The notes: generated by a model not told the origin, from the letters alone. 64,000 nt of DNA from Ailanthus altissimus (GCA_946807835.1 OX327684.1:14346501-14410500), one strand, 5' to 3'; shown: positions 30,651 through 42,890, counted from the stretch's first letter. Numbers and translations are program-made.

Positions 30651-32684
30651 AAATAAATTAAAAGCTGAGCGCAAATCGATTCGATTTGATTTTGTTCAGA
30701 ACTGAACCGAACCTATTATATTTAGTTCTCACATAAGAAAACTGAATATATTCTATTTTTTTCTTAATAATTAAACCTGATCAAATTTATTTCTTTGGGT
30801 CTAGTTTGATTTTTTTTTTTTAATTTAGGCACAAATTGGACCTCGTTTAAAAATGTAGATTTTATTTGGTGTATGTCTGAACATTTTGTCTTTGATTTGA
30901 CGTAAAACTTAAAATTAATCAAAAGTAGTTGACCTGCTCGTAATTCCATTTTAACACACTAATATATTTTTAATTTCTTTTATAAAAATTCCAATAATTT
31001 ATTCTTTATTATTATTATTATTGCAACAGGTTAGGTTACATGATATTACTAGATTTTGGGTTAGAAGACGGAAGAATTTTTTTATAAAAAAAAATAGTAA
31101 TTCAAGTTGGCAAAAAGTATAAAATTCAAATTAGCTGAAGTAACGAAAAATTGAAAATTCATGGTCCAGGTTGTTAGGCTTGGGAATCTTTGTAAAATCT
31201 ACTACCAGAAAAGGCCTAAAACCAGAAGCAAAACCTGGTTACCAAATTGTAAAAATTGTAAAACTTTTGTAAATTAAAATATAATTTTTACAGGGCAGAA
31301 TCCTGCGTATAATGCACAATTTTGCTGTCAAAATCAATGCTACCAAATTTGGCTAGCAGCAATGCATAAGAGAACATCAGCAACAGTTTTGCTGTCGAAA
31401 ACAATTTTGTAGTCACAAAGTCACGAATTGCATAAATATAATATATACCTTCAATTCGATGAGATGAGAGGCGAGCTGCTGGTTGCTGCTGTGAGTGAGA
31501 AAAGAGAACTACTGCAGACAGAGGAGATGGGAGGCGAGTTGCTGCTGTGAGAGAGAAGGGATGAGTTAAGAGCTGAGAGAGATGAGAATGCTACTATGCT
31601 GTGTTGAGAAAGATGGGATTGATGCTGCTGAGTGAGAGAGAGACGAGAGATGAATTGATTTCCCTTCAATTTGGTGCGTGCGAGCTTACTATAAATTTTT
31701 TTCCTCGCCAATTATATATCGCCAAGCTCGCCAAATACTTGATCAGATCCCATATGTTATAGAGACTGTATACTCCCTTAATGATTTATCTATGGATTGT
31801 TGAGATGGTCATCCATGATTATTTTATTTATGTCGAAGTGTTCGAAGTATTCTTTTAATTTTCACTCTTTGTCTTTGACAAAAACTGTTAAAATTATTCT
31901 TAAAATAAAAAAAAGTAATAATCTAAATTAAAAATAAGATAGTTTAATATTAATATTAATATAAAAATAGATAAAAAAAAATTTTGACAACGACATTAAA
32001 AATTAATATCATGCAAATTTTAAACTAATATATGCAAGTGTATTATAGCAACAAGTAATATAATGATATAAATCAGATATCATTCTCCCAGAAATTTTTA
32101 TACTCTAATCTTTTACTAAAAATAAATTTAATCATACTTAATTTTTATTCAAACAAAACTCAAATTTAATAATTTTATTAATGTAATTGAACTAAAATTA
32201 ACTAAAGTTAAATAACAAGAACAAAAGGTATGAAATTTACCAATAAAAGGAACCTATGATTAACGTTTATCTACTAATATTTCATTGAACTTATTATTTT
32301 TTTATATAATTCTTCAATAATGAATTATTGACTAGATCTCTGTTATTGTTATAAGCCTTTGTCAATAGTTAAATAATTGTATTTCATCGTAACAATTACT
32401 TATATGTCAATTGTAATTAGAATAGAATGAAAGTATTAAGAACATGTCTATTAATGCCATATATGTCATACATGTATATTTTTATCCTATATAAAATTCA
32501 TAGTAATATCTCTATGATCATATATTAAACTTATCTTAAGCTTTAACACATAAATTCTCTTATCAAGTTTATTATAATTTCTAATTCATTCAAAATAATG
32601 AACAAATATTAAGAAAGCATTAAGCTCGTGATAGAATGAATAATTCTATTTTACTGAGTTCATAATATAAGAAAAATATTAAAA
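30651..32684. other. AT-rich repeat-like DNA, no gene seen
   Basis: Contains a degenerate CGGTTCGGTT-type patch (30660-30730; GAACTGAACCGAACC), similar in style to 33280-33410. A GA-rich patch at 31450-31650 encodes on the minus strand only a Ser-rich low-complexity frame of 86 codons. Nothing here supports a gene. Confidence 0.5.
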
Positions 32685-33235
32685 TTCAACTACATATTGG
32701 GTTCAAAAGTTGAACCATAGATAAATAAGTTTAGCTCAAGATTTAAACAAGGTAGATGCTCTGATTCAACTACATATTGGATTCAAACTTTTGCTTGTTT
32801 TGATCTCCCTTAAAACTTATTTTTATTGTGCTTTGGATATTGACTTTTACAAAGATTTTTTTATAGGCTTTCATAATTCTAGAGGCTTGTTATCTAGAGT
32901 CTATGTCGAAGTAGGGAAAAAAAAGTAAGTTTCCTTTTAATCACATGAGCATCACGACATTGGCTTCTGGGCATTAAGACACTGAGACTTGAGAATTCCT
33001 TCTTTTGTTATGATGATTAAGCACTGCAACATTGAATTCTGGACATTGCAGCGTTAAGCTTTAATTTTCAATTTCTTCTGATTTTCACTTGATTCCCAAA
33101 ATCTTTATGCTTAATGGTTGAAAACTTATTTTTCATCAATAAACTCAATAAATAATTATATATTCATCAATTTAAAGCAAAACTTAAGTTTGAGAAAATA
33201 AAAATAATTACTCTTTATAAGTCCCCATCATGCCA
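32685..33235 (-). repeat. Possible Copia LTR remnant
   Basis: TGCTCTGATTCAAC (about 32758-32771) resembles a reverse-complement tRNA-Met primer site, and the DNA to its right contains phrases like CACTGCAACATTGAATTC and CATTGCAGCGTT, the same style as the phrase clusters in Copia-1 and Copia-3 LTRs. A short direct repeat (ATTCAACTACATATTGG) occurs at about 32685 and 32766. No partner LTR was found, so this is tentative. Confidence 0.3.
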
Positions 33236-35292
33236 TGTGGCCAAAATTTATTTTTTATGTAGTTAACTGATTTTTTTGTTCAATTTTCGATTTTAGAAAA
33301 ACCGAACCAAAATTGAACCGGTTATTTCGATTTTTTAACTTAGAGTAACTCCCGTTTTTTTCTTTCACAAAAATTGAATTAAATCGGTCAATTTAATTCG
33401 GTTCGGGCCGTCTTTTTTTTGTTCTTGGTCTTTTTGTCTACCCTTAAGTAACTCTTTGCTCCTTCCAAAGAAAGAGGAGATAGGGATATGATTCAATGTT
33501 GTCTCATAGAATTTATCTATCATTGTTGGTGATTACTTTGTTAAATAACTCACAAAATTAACAAAGTATTTTTATGGAACAAACAAGGATGTCTCACAGG
33601 TTTTTCAGCCCAAACCATGCTAACTAACCACATCAATCTCCTTGTAAATGTATTTCAACTACCCATTCTTTGCTTGACTTTGCCCATTTGATTCTATAAT
33701 TGCACATAAAGAAACCACAGAGTTTTGTAAATTTTGCTGCAAAATATAGATACATGGCCATGCTATAATTAAACTTTGTCCCTTGGTAAATTGGTTATCT
33801 GTACATTGTATTGAATATTGACGTGTGTGTGAGAGGTTACATCAGTTTCAAAGTCGTTGAAATTATAAGGCTACATCGACCATTGACTTCGTGAACTTCT
33901 GTGACTGTCTCGAAGGCAAAATCGTTTACTCTTAAGATAAATTAATCCCAGGACCAAAGCCAATTTCATTCCAAACTCTTTGTATGTCGGGAGAATGACT
34001 TTATCTTCTCATTTCTTTGATAAATTTATATGATTTATATACATTAATTGAAGTGGTCTACTTAGTCTCTTTTTCCCACTCAATAAGTTCATCCTGCAAA
34101 TACATGCATTCTCTCTCTTTGACCAATGGAATCTGCATTATTCAATATATGCGATAACTGATCTATTACATCATATAGGTGTCCCTTTCTTCATATTGGG
34201 GATTTCTACTGTGTGACTCATTAATTTTGTCATATTTCCTGATCAATGCTCTCTCAAAAAATCAGAACACGGATGCGTCCATCTTCAAGAAGCAAGGAAG
34301 GCTTCTGTAACAGAAATATGTTAACTTGTAAGCACATGGAGGCCAGGAACTCTAATTTTGCCTTCTAGTGCATTGATGTTCCAGTAACATATGGTTCCTT
34401 TCATTCACAGTTTTGCATCACATTGAAAAGTAGCTCCAAATGACTAATTTGAACCATTTGATGAGAGAAACATCCAAGGTCTCAGGTCTGGCGGCCGAAA
34501 AAGATATTTGGAGTGGTCAGATATCTGGTTTTGGCCTTGGCCCACTTTCTATATAATTGCCTGGAGGTTCCCAGAGCGTGCTTTTGTCACATGCCTTGAC
34601 TGGTCTTGGAATCCATCAAATTCTCAACTTCAGACTCCAATTGCTTCATCCTTTTACCACCCTTTTCACTTTCAATAGTTTGACAAGATAGTGATGGCAT
34701 CAAGAATTCATTCTAGTTAAAAGGCAAACTGACAGCAAGACGATTGGTAGAAATTTCATTGATCTTGCAGAAAAAGTTGAGACATTTTATCCATTCTTTC
34801 TTATATTGAATTGAAACCATTTGGTTCTGCACCAAGTGTATTCTGTATAAATGAGCCTCAACTTTTTCCAAAGAAGCAGGTGACCTTGGCTCTCTTTTAG
34901 CGTTTCCTTTTAACTCAACATCAATATTTACAAATTTTCTAAGTAATGTGTTTATTTTTATTCTTCTTTCTTCATTTCTTTCAGAAGCTGACTAGGACAC
35001 TGATGGGACACCCCTAAATTAATAAAATTATGCATAGGTATTTGTATTTATGCAAGTGCTTTGTACCGGGACAATTATATACATGTTATGGTATGAATGG
35101 AACTTGATTTATACTCCATGCACATTATCAACTCTTTAAAGTGATTATCTTCCTCACTTTTGACTAATGCTTTGCTCCTAATGTGAGAGCGTGAGACCAT
35201 ATAATATGACAATTGAACCAACTTCATAAAATGCCATTTACTTATAGGCCATTCAATAAGTATTATGTCATATGAAATCCCAAAAAGTTGAA
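33236..35292. other. Intergenic DNA upstream of small-protein gene copy 2
   Basis: 33280-33410 carries a CCGAACCAAAATTGAACCGG-type patch, a common plant AT-rich repeat style. From about 33480 the DNA is less AT-rich and looks single-copy, but no frame shows a recognisable protein. Similarity to copy 1 starts only at about 35293. Confidence 0.5.
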
Positions 35293-35424
35293 TAACAGAT
35301 ACAGCTGTCTGATGCATTCCTTGATGTCTACTTAATCAAGCCAAAGATTAAAAATTTCCATTTCTTTATTAGCATAAGCCTAGTTCACACTGTCTACAAC
35401 CTTTCGACCACTCTACAAAATTCT

Positions 35425-35431
35425 TATAAAT
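35425..35431 (+). promoter_or_regulatory. TATA box of small-protein gene, copy 2
   Basis: TATAAAT in the context CTTATAAATGAACCCCACC, 191 bases before the ATG at 35616 and matching the promoter of copy 1. Confidence 0.6.
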
Positions 35432-35615
35432 GAACCCCACCACCATTCACCTATCTTCCTTAAACTTCTTGGTCTTCTTAGTTCCTTTTCAGGTGATTTT
35501 GAAAGTTCCTTTTTTAGTTCTTTCCTCTGTGTTACAAATAGAGTACCCTGCTTCTAAAACTAAGCCCTGCCTTAGCATCAGGCAATCCTTTTTGTTTTTT
35601 TCTAATTCAAAAGCA

Positions 35616-35834
35616 ATGCGAAAGGAAGGTGCCAATTCCCCCAGAAGGGTAGAAAGTAGATTTCCTCCAAGGAGAGGTCAAATTAGAGCCAAGATATTTG
35701 CAGGGTTAGCAAAGAAAGTAAAGAATGCAGTAATGGCAACTGGACGAGGGAAGAAGAAAGGAGAAGTTGGAAACTCTTTATTAAACACACCAACTCAAAG
35801 TGCTTACACTTCTGAAGGGCATTCAGATTCTTGA
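35616..35834 (+). CDS. Small basic plant protein, 72 aa (copy 2)
   Basis: The start at 35616 is chosen because it aligns with the only start of copy 1 and gives the same 72-residue length. The open frame continues upstream to 35430, but that part has no match to protein in copy 1 and corresponds to its 5' UTR. Differences from copy 1 include Lys-to-Arg in GQIRAKIF, GRGKKKGEVG for GQGKKKGEGG, and NSLLNTPT for TYSSTTAP. The C-terminal SAYTSEGHSDS is unchanged. The gene keeps promoter and 3' flank but now lies about 0.6 kb from a Copia LTR, which may bring silencing. Confidence 0.65.
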   Translation: MRKEGANSPRRVESRFPPRRGQIRAKIFAGLAKKVKNAVMATGRGKKKGEVGNSLLNTPTQSAYTSEGHSDS

Positions 35835-36234
35835 CCCCCAGATGATACAGACTCACCAATATCATCTCATTTTCAACGATTTTCTTATAATGACTAGATC
35901 AAGCCTTGTATTGTATTGTTTTTATTCTAAAGAATATTTACATGTGGAAGTAGAACAATAGCCAGATTTTTGTTTGTAGAAATCAAGAAGAAGAGATTGA
36001 AAGGGTGATTAGATTCTTTAAGGAGATTGTCATATAGGTTTCTTTTCTTATATTTTTATTTAACGAATATATTCATCTTTGGTTGTCACTTTTCCTTTTC
36101 TCGAAATCTCGGAAGATTGGTTTGTATCGGGGTCAGGATGATTTAGAATTGTTGCAATTTTTTTTTTCTTTCAATGTGCTGTATTTTGTATAAAGCACTA
36201 ATGGTTATTATTATTATATATATAGAGAGAGAGC

Positions 36235-36296
36235 TGATCAGGTGGGTGACGGGCACTGTAAAAACAGTGTTAAACAGTGCCAGTCGCGCTTGATCA
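36235..36296. repeat. 62-bp near-perfect hairpin insertion
   Basis: TGATCA at both ends, with arms GTGACGGGCACTGT and ACAGTGCCAGTCGC pairing around an AAAAACAGTGTTAA loop. It is absent from the matching place downstream of copy 1, so it is probably a miniature insertion. Confidence 0.75.
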
Positions 36297-36406
36297 AATT
36301 TGTGTATATATATATTTGTGTGTAGTTTGGGCACCATAGAAACGAAAAATTTGTTATTCTAATTTTGAATTTTATTATGTCTTATTTTATTAAAGGTTGT
36401 TTCTTA

Positions 36407-37134
36407 TGTTGAAAATTTTAAGAGTATTTTAAAATAAATAAAATAAAGTGGAAGACAAAAAATTAAAAAGAGAATTAAGGAAAATACACAAACCGATGTA
36501 AGTATAGACTTGGCACTGCAATTTTAGGCACTCTGTTTCTAGTGCCATGGAACCAAAGTATAGGCACCGATGTAAGTATAGACTTGGCACTGCAATTTTA
36601 GGCACTCTGTTTCTAGTGCCATGGAACCAAAGTATAGGTGTCGTGGCACTAAAGGCTTTCCATGGCACTAAAGGCTTTCTATGGCACTAGAGGCAGAATG
36701 CTCAGCACCGCAGCTTTAATCCTCGGTACCGCAACGTTGATTGCTAGAAATGTGTTCTTTAAGAAAAGTCATGTCTTTCCAACATTTGTGACTCTTTAAA
36801 GGGGTTCGATGTCTCTCCAAAGAAAAACCACTTCTCCATAAATTGATGGCATTTTTCAAAATGAAACATATATAATTTCTTTGATCTTGAATTCCTTATT
36901 ACAATCTATATACTAAAACTCTAAAATCAAAATTATTTATTGTCTAAGAAAAGTTACACTTGAGAGCGCATTCTTGCAATTTTCATCTTATCATTGAATC
37001 TTGGAGATTACATTGCCATTCAACCTATTTGCATCAAGATTATAATCTTGTAGGGGCATAAATAATCTTAAGGATAATGCTTTACACGCCTTGACAAATG
37101 CTTTTTTCTTGTATCCTTAACAAAATTTCCAACA
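36407..37134 (+). repeat. Copia-3 5' LTR
   Basis: 728 bases. It contains a 74-bp tandem duplication not present in the 3' LTR and a series of GGCACTGC / GGCACTAAAGGC phrases. Confidence 0.85.
36493..36640. repeat. 74-bp tandem duplication inside Copia-3 5' LTR
   Basis: CCGATGTAAGTATAGACTTG starts at 36493 and again at 36567; the two units look identical. The 3' LTR has only one diverged unit (about 41534), so the duplication arose after insertion. Confidence 0.9.
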
Positions 37135-37189
37135 ATCTTAAGATTATTTATGGATAAGATGCTTCCTTGCTGGCCGTTGTCAAATCATT

Positions 37190-38424
37190 GTCAGAGGCAA
37201 CCAAGATTCTACTGTTTGATGAAAAATATTTTAAATGATGACAAGATCGATTGTTTGATACATTAGATGTGATGAACATAACAGAGTATTTCACACAACA
37301 ACCACAAAATTTAGATGTAAAATACTATACAAAGTTATTTTCAATATGGAATAAGGAAAATAAAGTATGCCGTAATAATGTTTTAAACACATTATATAAT
37401 AAATTATATGATTTGTATTCTACATATCAGATTTACATGAGATTTGGACACAATTAAAGAAAAAAAATACATTATAGAATATGCTTGTGCCAAAAAATAT
37501 ATTGGTGTAGACTTCATAGACTTTAAAATGTGTGAGAAAAAAGATGGTACTTTTTAAATTCATGAATTTTATCTATTAAATTAATGATTTTAAAAATGAT
37601 GACATTGTTCTCTCCGAGCCTTTTGTGGCTAGTTGCTTGGTTAAAAAGTTATCAAATTTTTAGAATAAATATAAGAAAGTAATAAGTACAAAAGGAAGCA
37701 TTTAAAGTTAGGTGATACAATTGTTTATATCAGAATTGAAGAAAAGAATTGCCAACGAGAGAATAGTGAGAAGGGCAAAGAAATGGTTTCTAAGGCCAAC
37801 TTGGTTGAAAATGATGTTGTTCTAAGTGAGAGGCATTCTAAATCCACAAACAAACAATATTTAAGAATTCAAAACTCTCATTCAAGAAGAAATATAATTT
37901 TTATATTTGTGGTAAGATTAGTCATTTTGCTAATTAGTGTAAGTACATGAAAGAAGATAAAAAGGAAAATAAGAAATCTCCAAAGACTAATTTGATTGAG
38001 GGAAATGAAGTAATTGCCGCTGTTATAATTTTCCAAGTGAACATAATTATAGTTGGCAACAAAGAATGGGTCATAGATTCTGGAGCCACTAGACTCATAT
38101 GTGGTGATAGAAATACTTCATGATTATGTTCAAGTAAGAGAAAGAGAAGAACAAGTTTATCTTAGTGATTCTCATTGTGCACTTATGGTGGGAAAAGAAA
38201 AAATTCTTCTTAAGTTAATTCTGGAAAACAATACTTGCATTGAACAATGTGTTCATATTTCTAATATTAGGAACGATCGTATTTCTGTATTTATGTTTAG
38301 TAAAATAAATATAAAAATCTCATTTGAAGGACACAAAATTATAATGACCAAGAATGAGTATTCATTGAAAGGGGATATTGGTCCAACATTTTATTCAAAC
38401 TTAATATATATAACACAATTATAA
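37190..38424 (+). pseudogene. Copia-3 gag and protease region
   Basis: Gag pieces start with FDTLDVMNITEYF and CRNNVLNTLYNKLYDLY (37251-37457). A zinc knuckle FYICGKISHFANxCKYMKED lies near 37895-37950, and the protease motif WVIDSGATR at about 38070. An open 107-residue piece (38101-38424) matches the region after the protease (MTKNEYSLKGD). Stops and a frameshift separate the parts. Confidence 0.7.
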
Positions 38425-38439
38425 AAATAAACGTACTTC

Positions 38440-39110
38440 TTCTACTTATATTTTTGACTCCTTTCGTATATGACATAATAGATTTGGTCACTTAAATTGT
38501 TTTTATTTGAAGAAAATGAGAGATATCAGTTTACTTTTAGTATGAACTTAGAAGAGGTTCATAAATATAATGTGGGTGTGGAAGCTAAGTTTATAAAGAA
38601 AAGTTGTATATCAATAACTTTAAAAGAAACCGAGTTACTTAGTTTGATATAACCTTTATAGATAATTTTTTAAGATATACAAAAGTATATCTATTGAAAA
38701 ATAAAGATAATTCATATGAAAAATTCTTAATCTATAAACAAAAAATTGAAAATCAACTTGGAAAGAAAATCAAAAGATTAAGAAACGATCTATTTAGAGA
38801 ATATGTGTCTAAAATATTTAATTCTTATTGTGAGGACAATGGGATTATACATGAAACTCACCTCTATATTTTTCTTAATAAAATGGGGTGGCTAAAAGGA
38901 AAAATTGAACTCTAAATGACATGATGAATTCTATGTTAATAAATTTTGGGGCACCTATGAACTTGTGGAGGGAAACAATACTTACTCTTACCACATACAA
39001 AACAGAATACCATACAAGAAAACTGATAAGATACCATATGAGTTATGGAGATGTTATGAGCCTAACATATTATATCTCACAATGTAAGGAGGTATCTTTT
39101 TAAAGTCTTA
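38440..39110 (+). pseudogene. Copia-3 integrase remnant
   Basis: Weak matches only: a HxxGHLN-like phrase near 38480, a degenerate core (YSREYVSKIFNSYC-like and GIIHE stretches at about 38805-38860), and LWRETILTLTTYKTEYHT near 38960, similar to the copia 'FWAEA...Y..NR' stretch. Catalytic residues cannot be assigned. Confidence 0.5.
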
Positions 39111-39543
39111 ATTTCTGATCCAAAAAAGAATAGAATGAGACCTAAAATAGTGATTGTATATTTATATGTTATACCCAGAATAGTACTACATATATATTTC
39201 ATTAGAAAATACCAATAAAATGTTTGATGCAAACAATATAAAGAATCTAAAGTGCAGAGTTCTTTGAGACAATTTTTCCTAAGAAAACACAAGTTGAAAA
39301 ATCATTGACTCATTTAGAATTACACAAAAGTCCTTCGGAAAGTTTTGAAAATGAACTAAGGAGAACTAAAAGAATAAGGAAAGCCACTAATTTTGGTAAT
39401 GATTTATATATTTTTTTTTATGAAAACGAACCTTCAAACTTTTGGAGAGGCTATGTTCTTTCATGATGCTTCTTTATAGAAAGAGGCTGTCAATGATGAA
39501 ATAAACTCAATCATACGTAATTCATGTATAGAAAATTATTGAC

Positions 39544-40890
39544 TTGCTTCTAGGAACCAAGCCTATAGGTTGTTTATGGATCTTTAAAAAAAGGTTGAGG
39601 GTTGATAGTTCAATTGAAAAATATAAGGTTAGATTGTTTGCCAAAAGGTTTACACAAAAGAAAATTTTAGATTACTTTGACACTTATGCTCCTATAACCA
39701 GAACAATATTCATTAGAGTTTTAATTATATTAGTTGTAATTTATGATTTGCACATACACCAAATAGATGTTAAAGCTACATTTTTAAATGGAGATATAGA
39801 AGATAAATTTTATATGGCACAATTGAAAGGTTGTGTAAAACTAGGTACGAAACATAAAGTGTGTAAACTTATGAAATCATTATATAGGTTGAAACAAGCA
39901 CCTACACAATGGCATAAGAAATTTGACAATACTCTGGTATCAAATGGTTGTATAATTACTAATTCAGATAAGTATGTCTACTTTAAAAGCTTTGATACTA
40001 AAAACTTTAGAATTATTTGTCTCTATGTAGATGACATGCTTATATTTAATTCTAGTATAAAAATGATAGATGAGACTAAGAGATTTCTATCTATTAAGTT
40101 TATAATGAGAGATATGAGAAAAGTAGGTGTAATACTTGGGATTAAGATAATGAGAACATGTAACAGTCTCACATTATCCCAAGAACACTGTGTGAAAACA
40201 TTCTTAAAGAAATTTAGGTACTTTGCTTGTAAACCAATGACAACACCCTATGATGCAAGTATTAATTTATTTAAGAATAATAAACATAGTGATAATCAGA
40301 TCTGTTATGTTCAAATAATTTGTAGTCTCATGTACTTGATGAACAATATTAGGCTTAATATAGCATATGCAATAGAGCGACAAAGTAGATATACTTAGAA
40401 TCCGAGCAAAGAGCACAGACACCTCGGATAGACTTGCAAAATATTTGATTACCTTGGGAGAAGGTGTTGTGTGTTGAAATTTCACTAAACAAATATGCAT
40501 AGCTCGATCTACTATGGAGTTAGAATTGATAGCTTTAAAAAACATTTGTTCCGGAGCTAAGTGGTTGAGAGCACTTATAATTGATCTTCTTATTAATACT
40601 CACCCTTCTAAGTCAAATTCAATCCATAATAATTGTCTAGCTATAATAACTAGAGAGAAAAGTAAAGTCTATAATGAAAAAAATAGATATATATGTCTAA
40701 GATATAATATAATTAAGCAATTGCTTGAATCTGGGTTAGTGCACCTAGATTTTATGAGGTCAAAGTTAAATTTGACCGATCCTTTGATAAATCCACTAAA
40801 TAGAAAGTTAGTAGCACAAACGTCGAGGGATATGAGACTTCTATCTATAACACAAAGCAAAAGTGATAGTAAACTCCACCTATTTGATTG
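39544..40890 (+). pseudogene. Copia-3 reverse transcriptase and RNase H
   Basis: An uninterrupted 284-codon stretch (39544-40398) covers most of RT: GCLWIFKKRLRVDSSIEKYK, HQIDVKATFLNGDIEDKFYM, KSLYRLKQAPTQWHKKFD and the intact catalytic ICLYVDDMLIF (about 40017-40050). RNase H follows in another frame, with MELELIALKNICSGAKWLR at 40514. The intact polymerase box is at odds with the strongly decayed gag and integrase. Confidence 0.85.
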
Positions 40891-41433
40891 AAGATCCCAT
40901 AAAGTAAGTTCACAGTGGTAAGAATAAGTCATTTGTTGTCTTACTGTACTAATAACTATATACATTAAGAGTTCTCCCTAAAACTAGGTAGTACTTTTGC
41001 AATGAAAAATGATGAGATTAATCTCTTAATGAACTCCGTAGCCAATTATTATATGGTGACGTATTATATTATAAAACATATTTGATGAAGTGTCGCCTAT
41101 GTGAGTATATAATTAGGTCGATTCATATGAGAGTAAGATAGACATCTCTAGAGCACTCATGAACCTAGAATGACACAGGGCCATAAAATGTGCCACACTA
41201 CTGGACAAACAAGTTATTAGAGAATTTAACGTTAATATTTAACTCTCTATTTTACACCCAGAAATTAAAGGTTTGTAGAAACTTTATTTCATCTAATTCC
41301 TGTAAAATATGATTAATTGTTCAATGATTTATTTATAACTTAGAAAAGTACATTCATATAAGTTAAATTCAACATTTGAATTTAAAGTTGATTTATTTAC
41401 TTTGGTTTGTTTATTTTAAAATATGTGAAGGAT

Positions 41434-42151
41434 TGTTGAAAATTTCAAGAATATTTTAAAATAAATAAAGTAAAATGAAAGACAAAAAAATAAAAGAGAC
41501 TTGGAAGAAGAATTAAGAAAAATACACAAATCAGCATTAAGTATGGGCTTGGCATCACGACGCTAAAAAATGGAAGTCGTGGTGCTAGAAATAAAGTGCC
41601 CAACACTGCAACACCAGAATATAGGCGTTGCAGCACTAGAGACAGAATGCCCAACGTCAAGGAGTCAATTTTTAGCGTTGCATCGTTGATTACTAAAAAG
41701 ATTGTTGCGGCATTGGAGACAAAATTTCTCCATGGTGTCAAGGCATTGATTGCTAAAAATGTGTTGTTTAAGAAAAGCCACCATGCTTTTCTAACATTTG
41801 TGACTCTTTGGAGAATTTGGTCTATCTTGAAAGAGAATCCTCCTCTCTATAAATTGATGGCATTTCTCAAAATGAAACATATACAAATTCCTTGATCTTG
41901 AATTTCTTATTACATTCTATATACTCGTATACTCTAAAATTAAAGTGATTACTTGTTGTCTAAAAAAAATTGCACTTGAACGTGCACTCTTACAACTTTC
42001 ATCTTATCATTGAATCCTAAAGATTATATTGCCATTTATTCCATTTGTATCAAAATTATAATCTGTTGAAGCAAAAATAATCTTAAAGATAAACACTTTA
42101 CACCTTTGACAAACACTTCTTTCTTGTATATCTCCAACGTATCTTCTAACA
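41434..42151 (+). repeat. Copia-3 3' LTR
   Basis: 718 bases, partner of 36407-37134. Carries phrases such as GGCATCACGACGCT, AACACTGCAACACC and GGCGTTGCAGCACT. Confidence 0.85.
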
Positions 42152-42368
42152 CCTTATTCTCTTTTTTCTGTTTTTTTTTTCTATTTGTGTTTGTGTTCAT
42201 AACTTTATATAGAGTTAGTACTATCAAAGAACCTTTATTGTTATATGTTAATGGTCAGTGACTCAGTGAATATGTAATTGATGATTGATAGTGAGAAAAA
42301 TTAGTTTCAAACATGACAATTCTAAAGAAATTGAATCGAATTAAAATATATCAGTTCAATTTTTTCTT

Positions 42369-42890
42369 AAATTGAATCAAATTGATTTGCAAATTAATTG
42401 ATTTGGTCTCAATTTTTGTAAAGCTTTTAATAATTTAAATTTTTTTTATTCAGTTTAGTTTAATTTGGCAATGAACCAAAAGAAAAAGAATTGAACTAAT
42501 TAGTTTTTTAAAAAATTCAAATCAAAATAAACTGATTATGTAACAAAATTAAAGTGAACCAAGGGTTTCAGTTATGCTCAAAATAATACAAAAAAAGTAG
42601 TGGAAGTTAATTATTAGTTTAATTAGACAATTTTTACAAAATAATACCCAAACTAATTGAACTAATAATTAACTTCCACTACTTTTTTTGTATTATTTTG
42701 AGCATAACTGAAACCCTTGGTTCACTTTAATTTTGTTACATAATCAGTTTATTTTGATTTGACTTTTTAAAAAACCTAATTAGTTCAATTCTTTTTCTTT
42801 TGGTTCATTGCCAAATTAAAATAAACTGAATAAATTTTTTTTAAAATTATTAAAAACTTGACAAAAATTGAGACCAAATCAATTCAATTT
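42369..42890. repeat. Long foldback repeat (~240-bp arms, ~25-base loop)
   Basis: Left arm about 42369-42630, right arm about 42652-42890. Long perfect stretches include GAACCAAGGGTTTCAGTTAT paired with ATAACTGAAACCCTTGGTTC, and AAGTAGTGGAAGTTAATTATTAG with its complement. Only scattered mismatches and small indels were noticed. It has no coding content. A transcript through it would fold into a very long double-stranded RNA. Part of the arm (AATTAACTTCCACTACTTT) occurs again alone near 43078. Confidence 0.92.

Larger units (their letters stand above)
36407..42151 (+). mobile_element. Copia-3, complete but degenerate Ty1/copia element
   Basis: LTRs 36407-37134 and 41434-42151 begin TGTTGAAAATTT and end CAACA/TAACA. 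Flanks TCTTA (36402-36406) and CCTTA (42152-42156) are a probable 5-bp target duplication with one change. Gag, zinc knuckle, protease, integrase remnants, reverse transcriptase and RNase H follow in copia order. The gag phrase CRNNVLNTLYNKLYD and protease surroundings suggest a different lineage from Copia-1/2. No clear primer site follows the 5' LTR. Stops are numerous. Confidence 0.85.

Noticed and set aside
31451..31711. 86-codon Ser-rich minus-strand frame
   Set aside because: A GA-rich low-complexity stretch gives the frame; no domain and no repeat partner. A short secreted peptide cannot be excluded, but there is nothing to support it.
35430..35615. Upstream extension of the copy 2 small-protein frame (134 codons in total)
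   Set aside because: The extension matches the 5' UTR of copy 1, which is not open in that frame. The shared start at 35616 gives equal 72-residue proteins.
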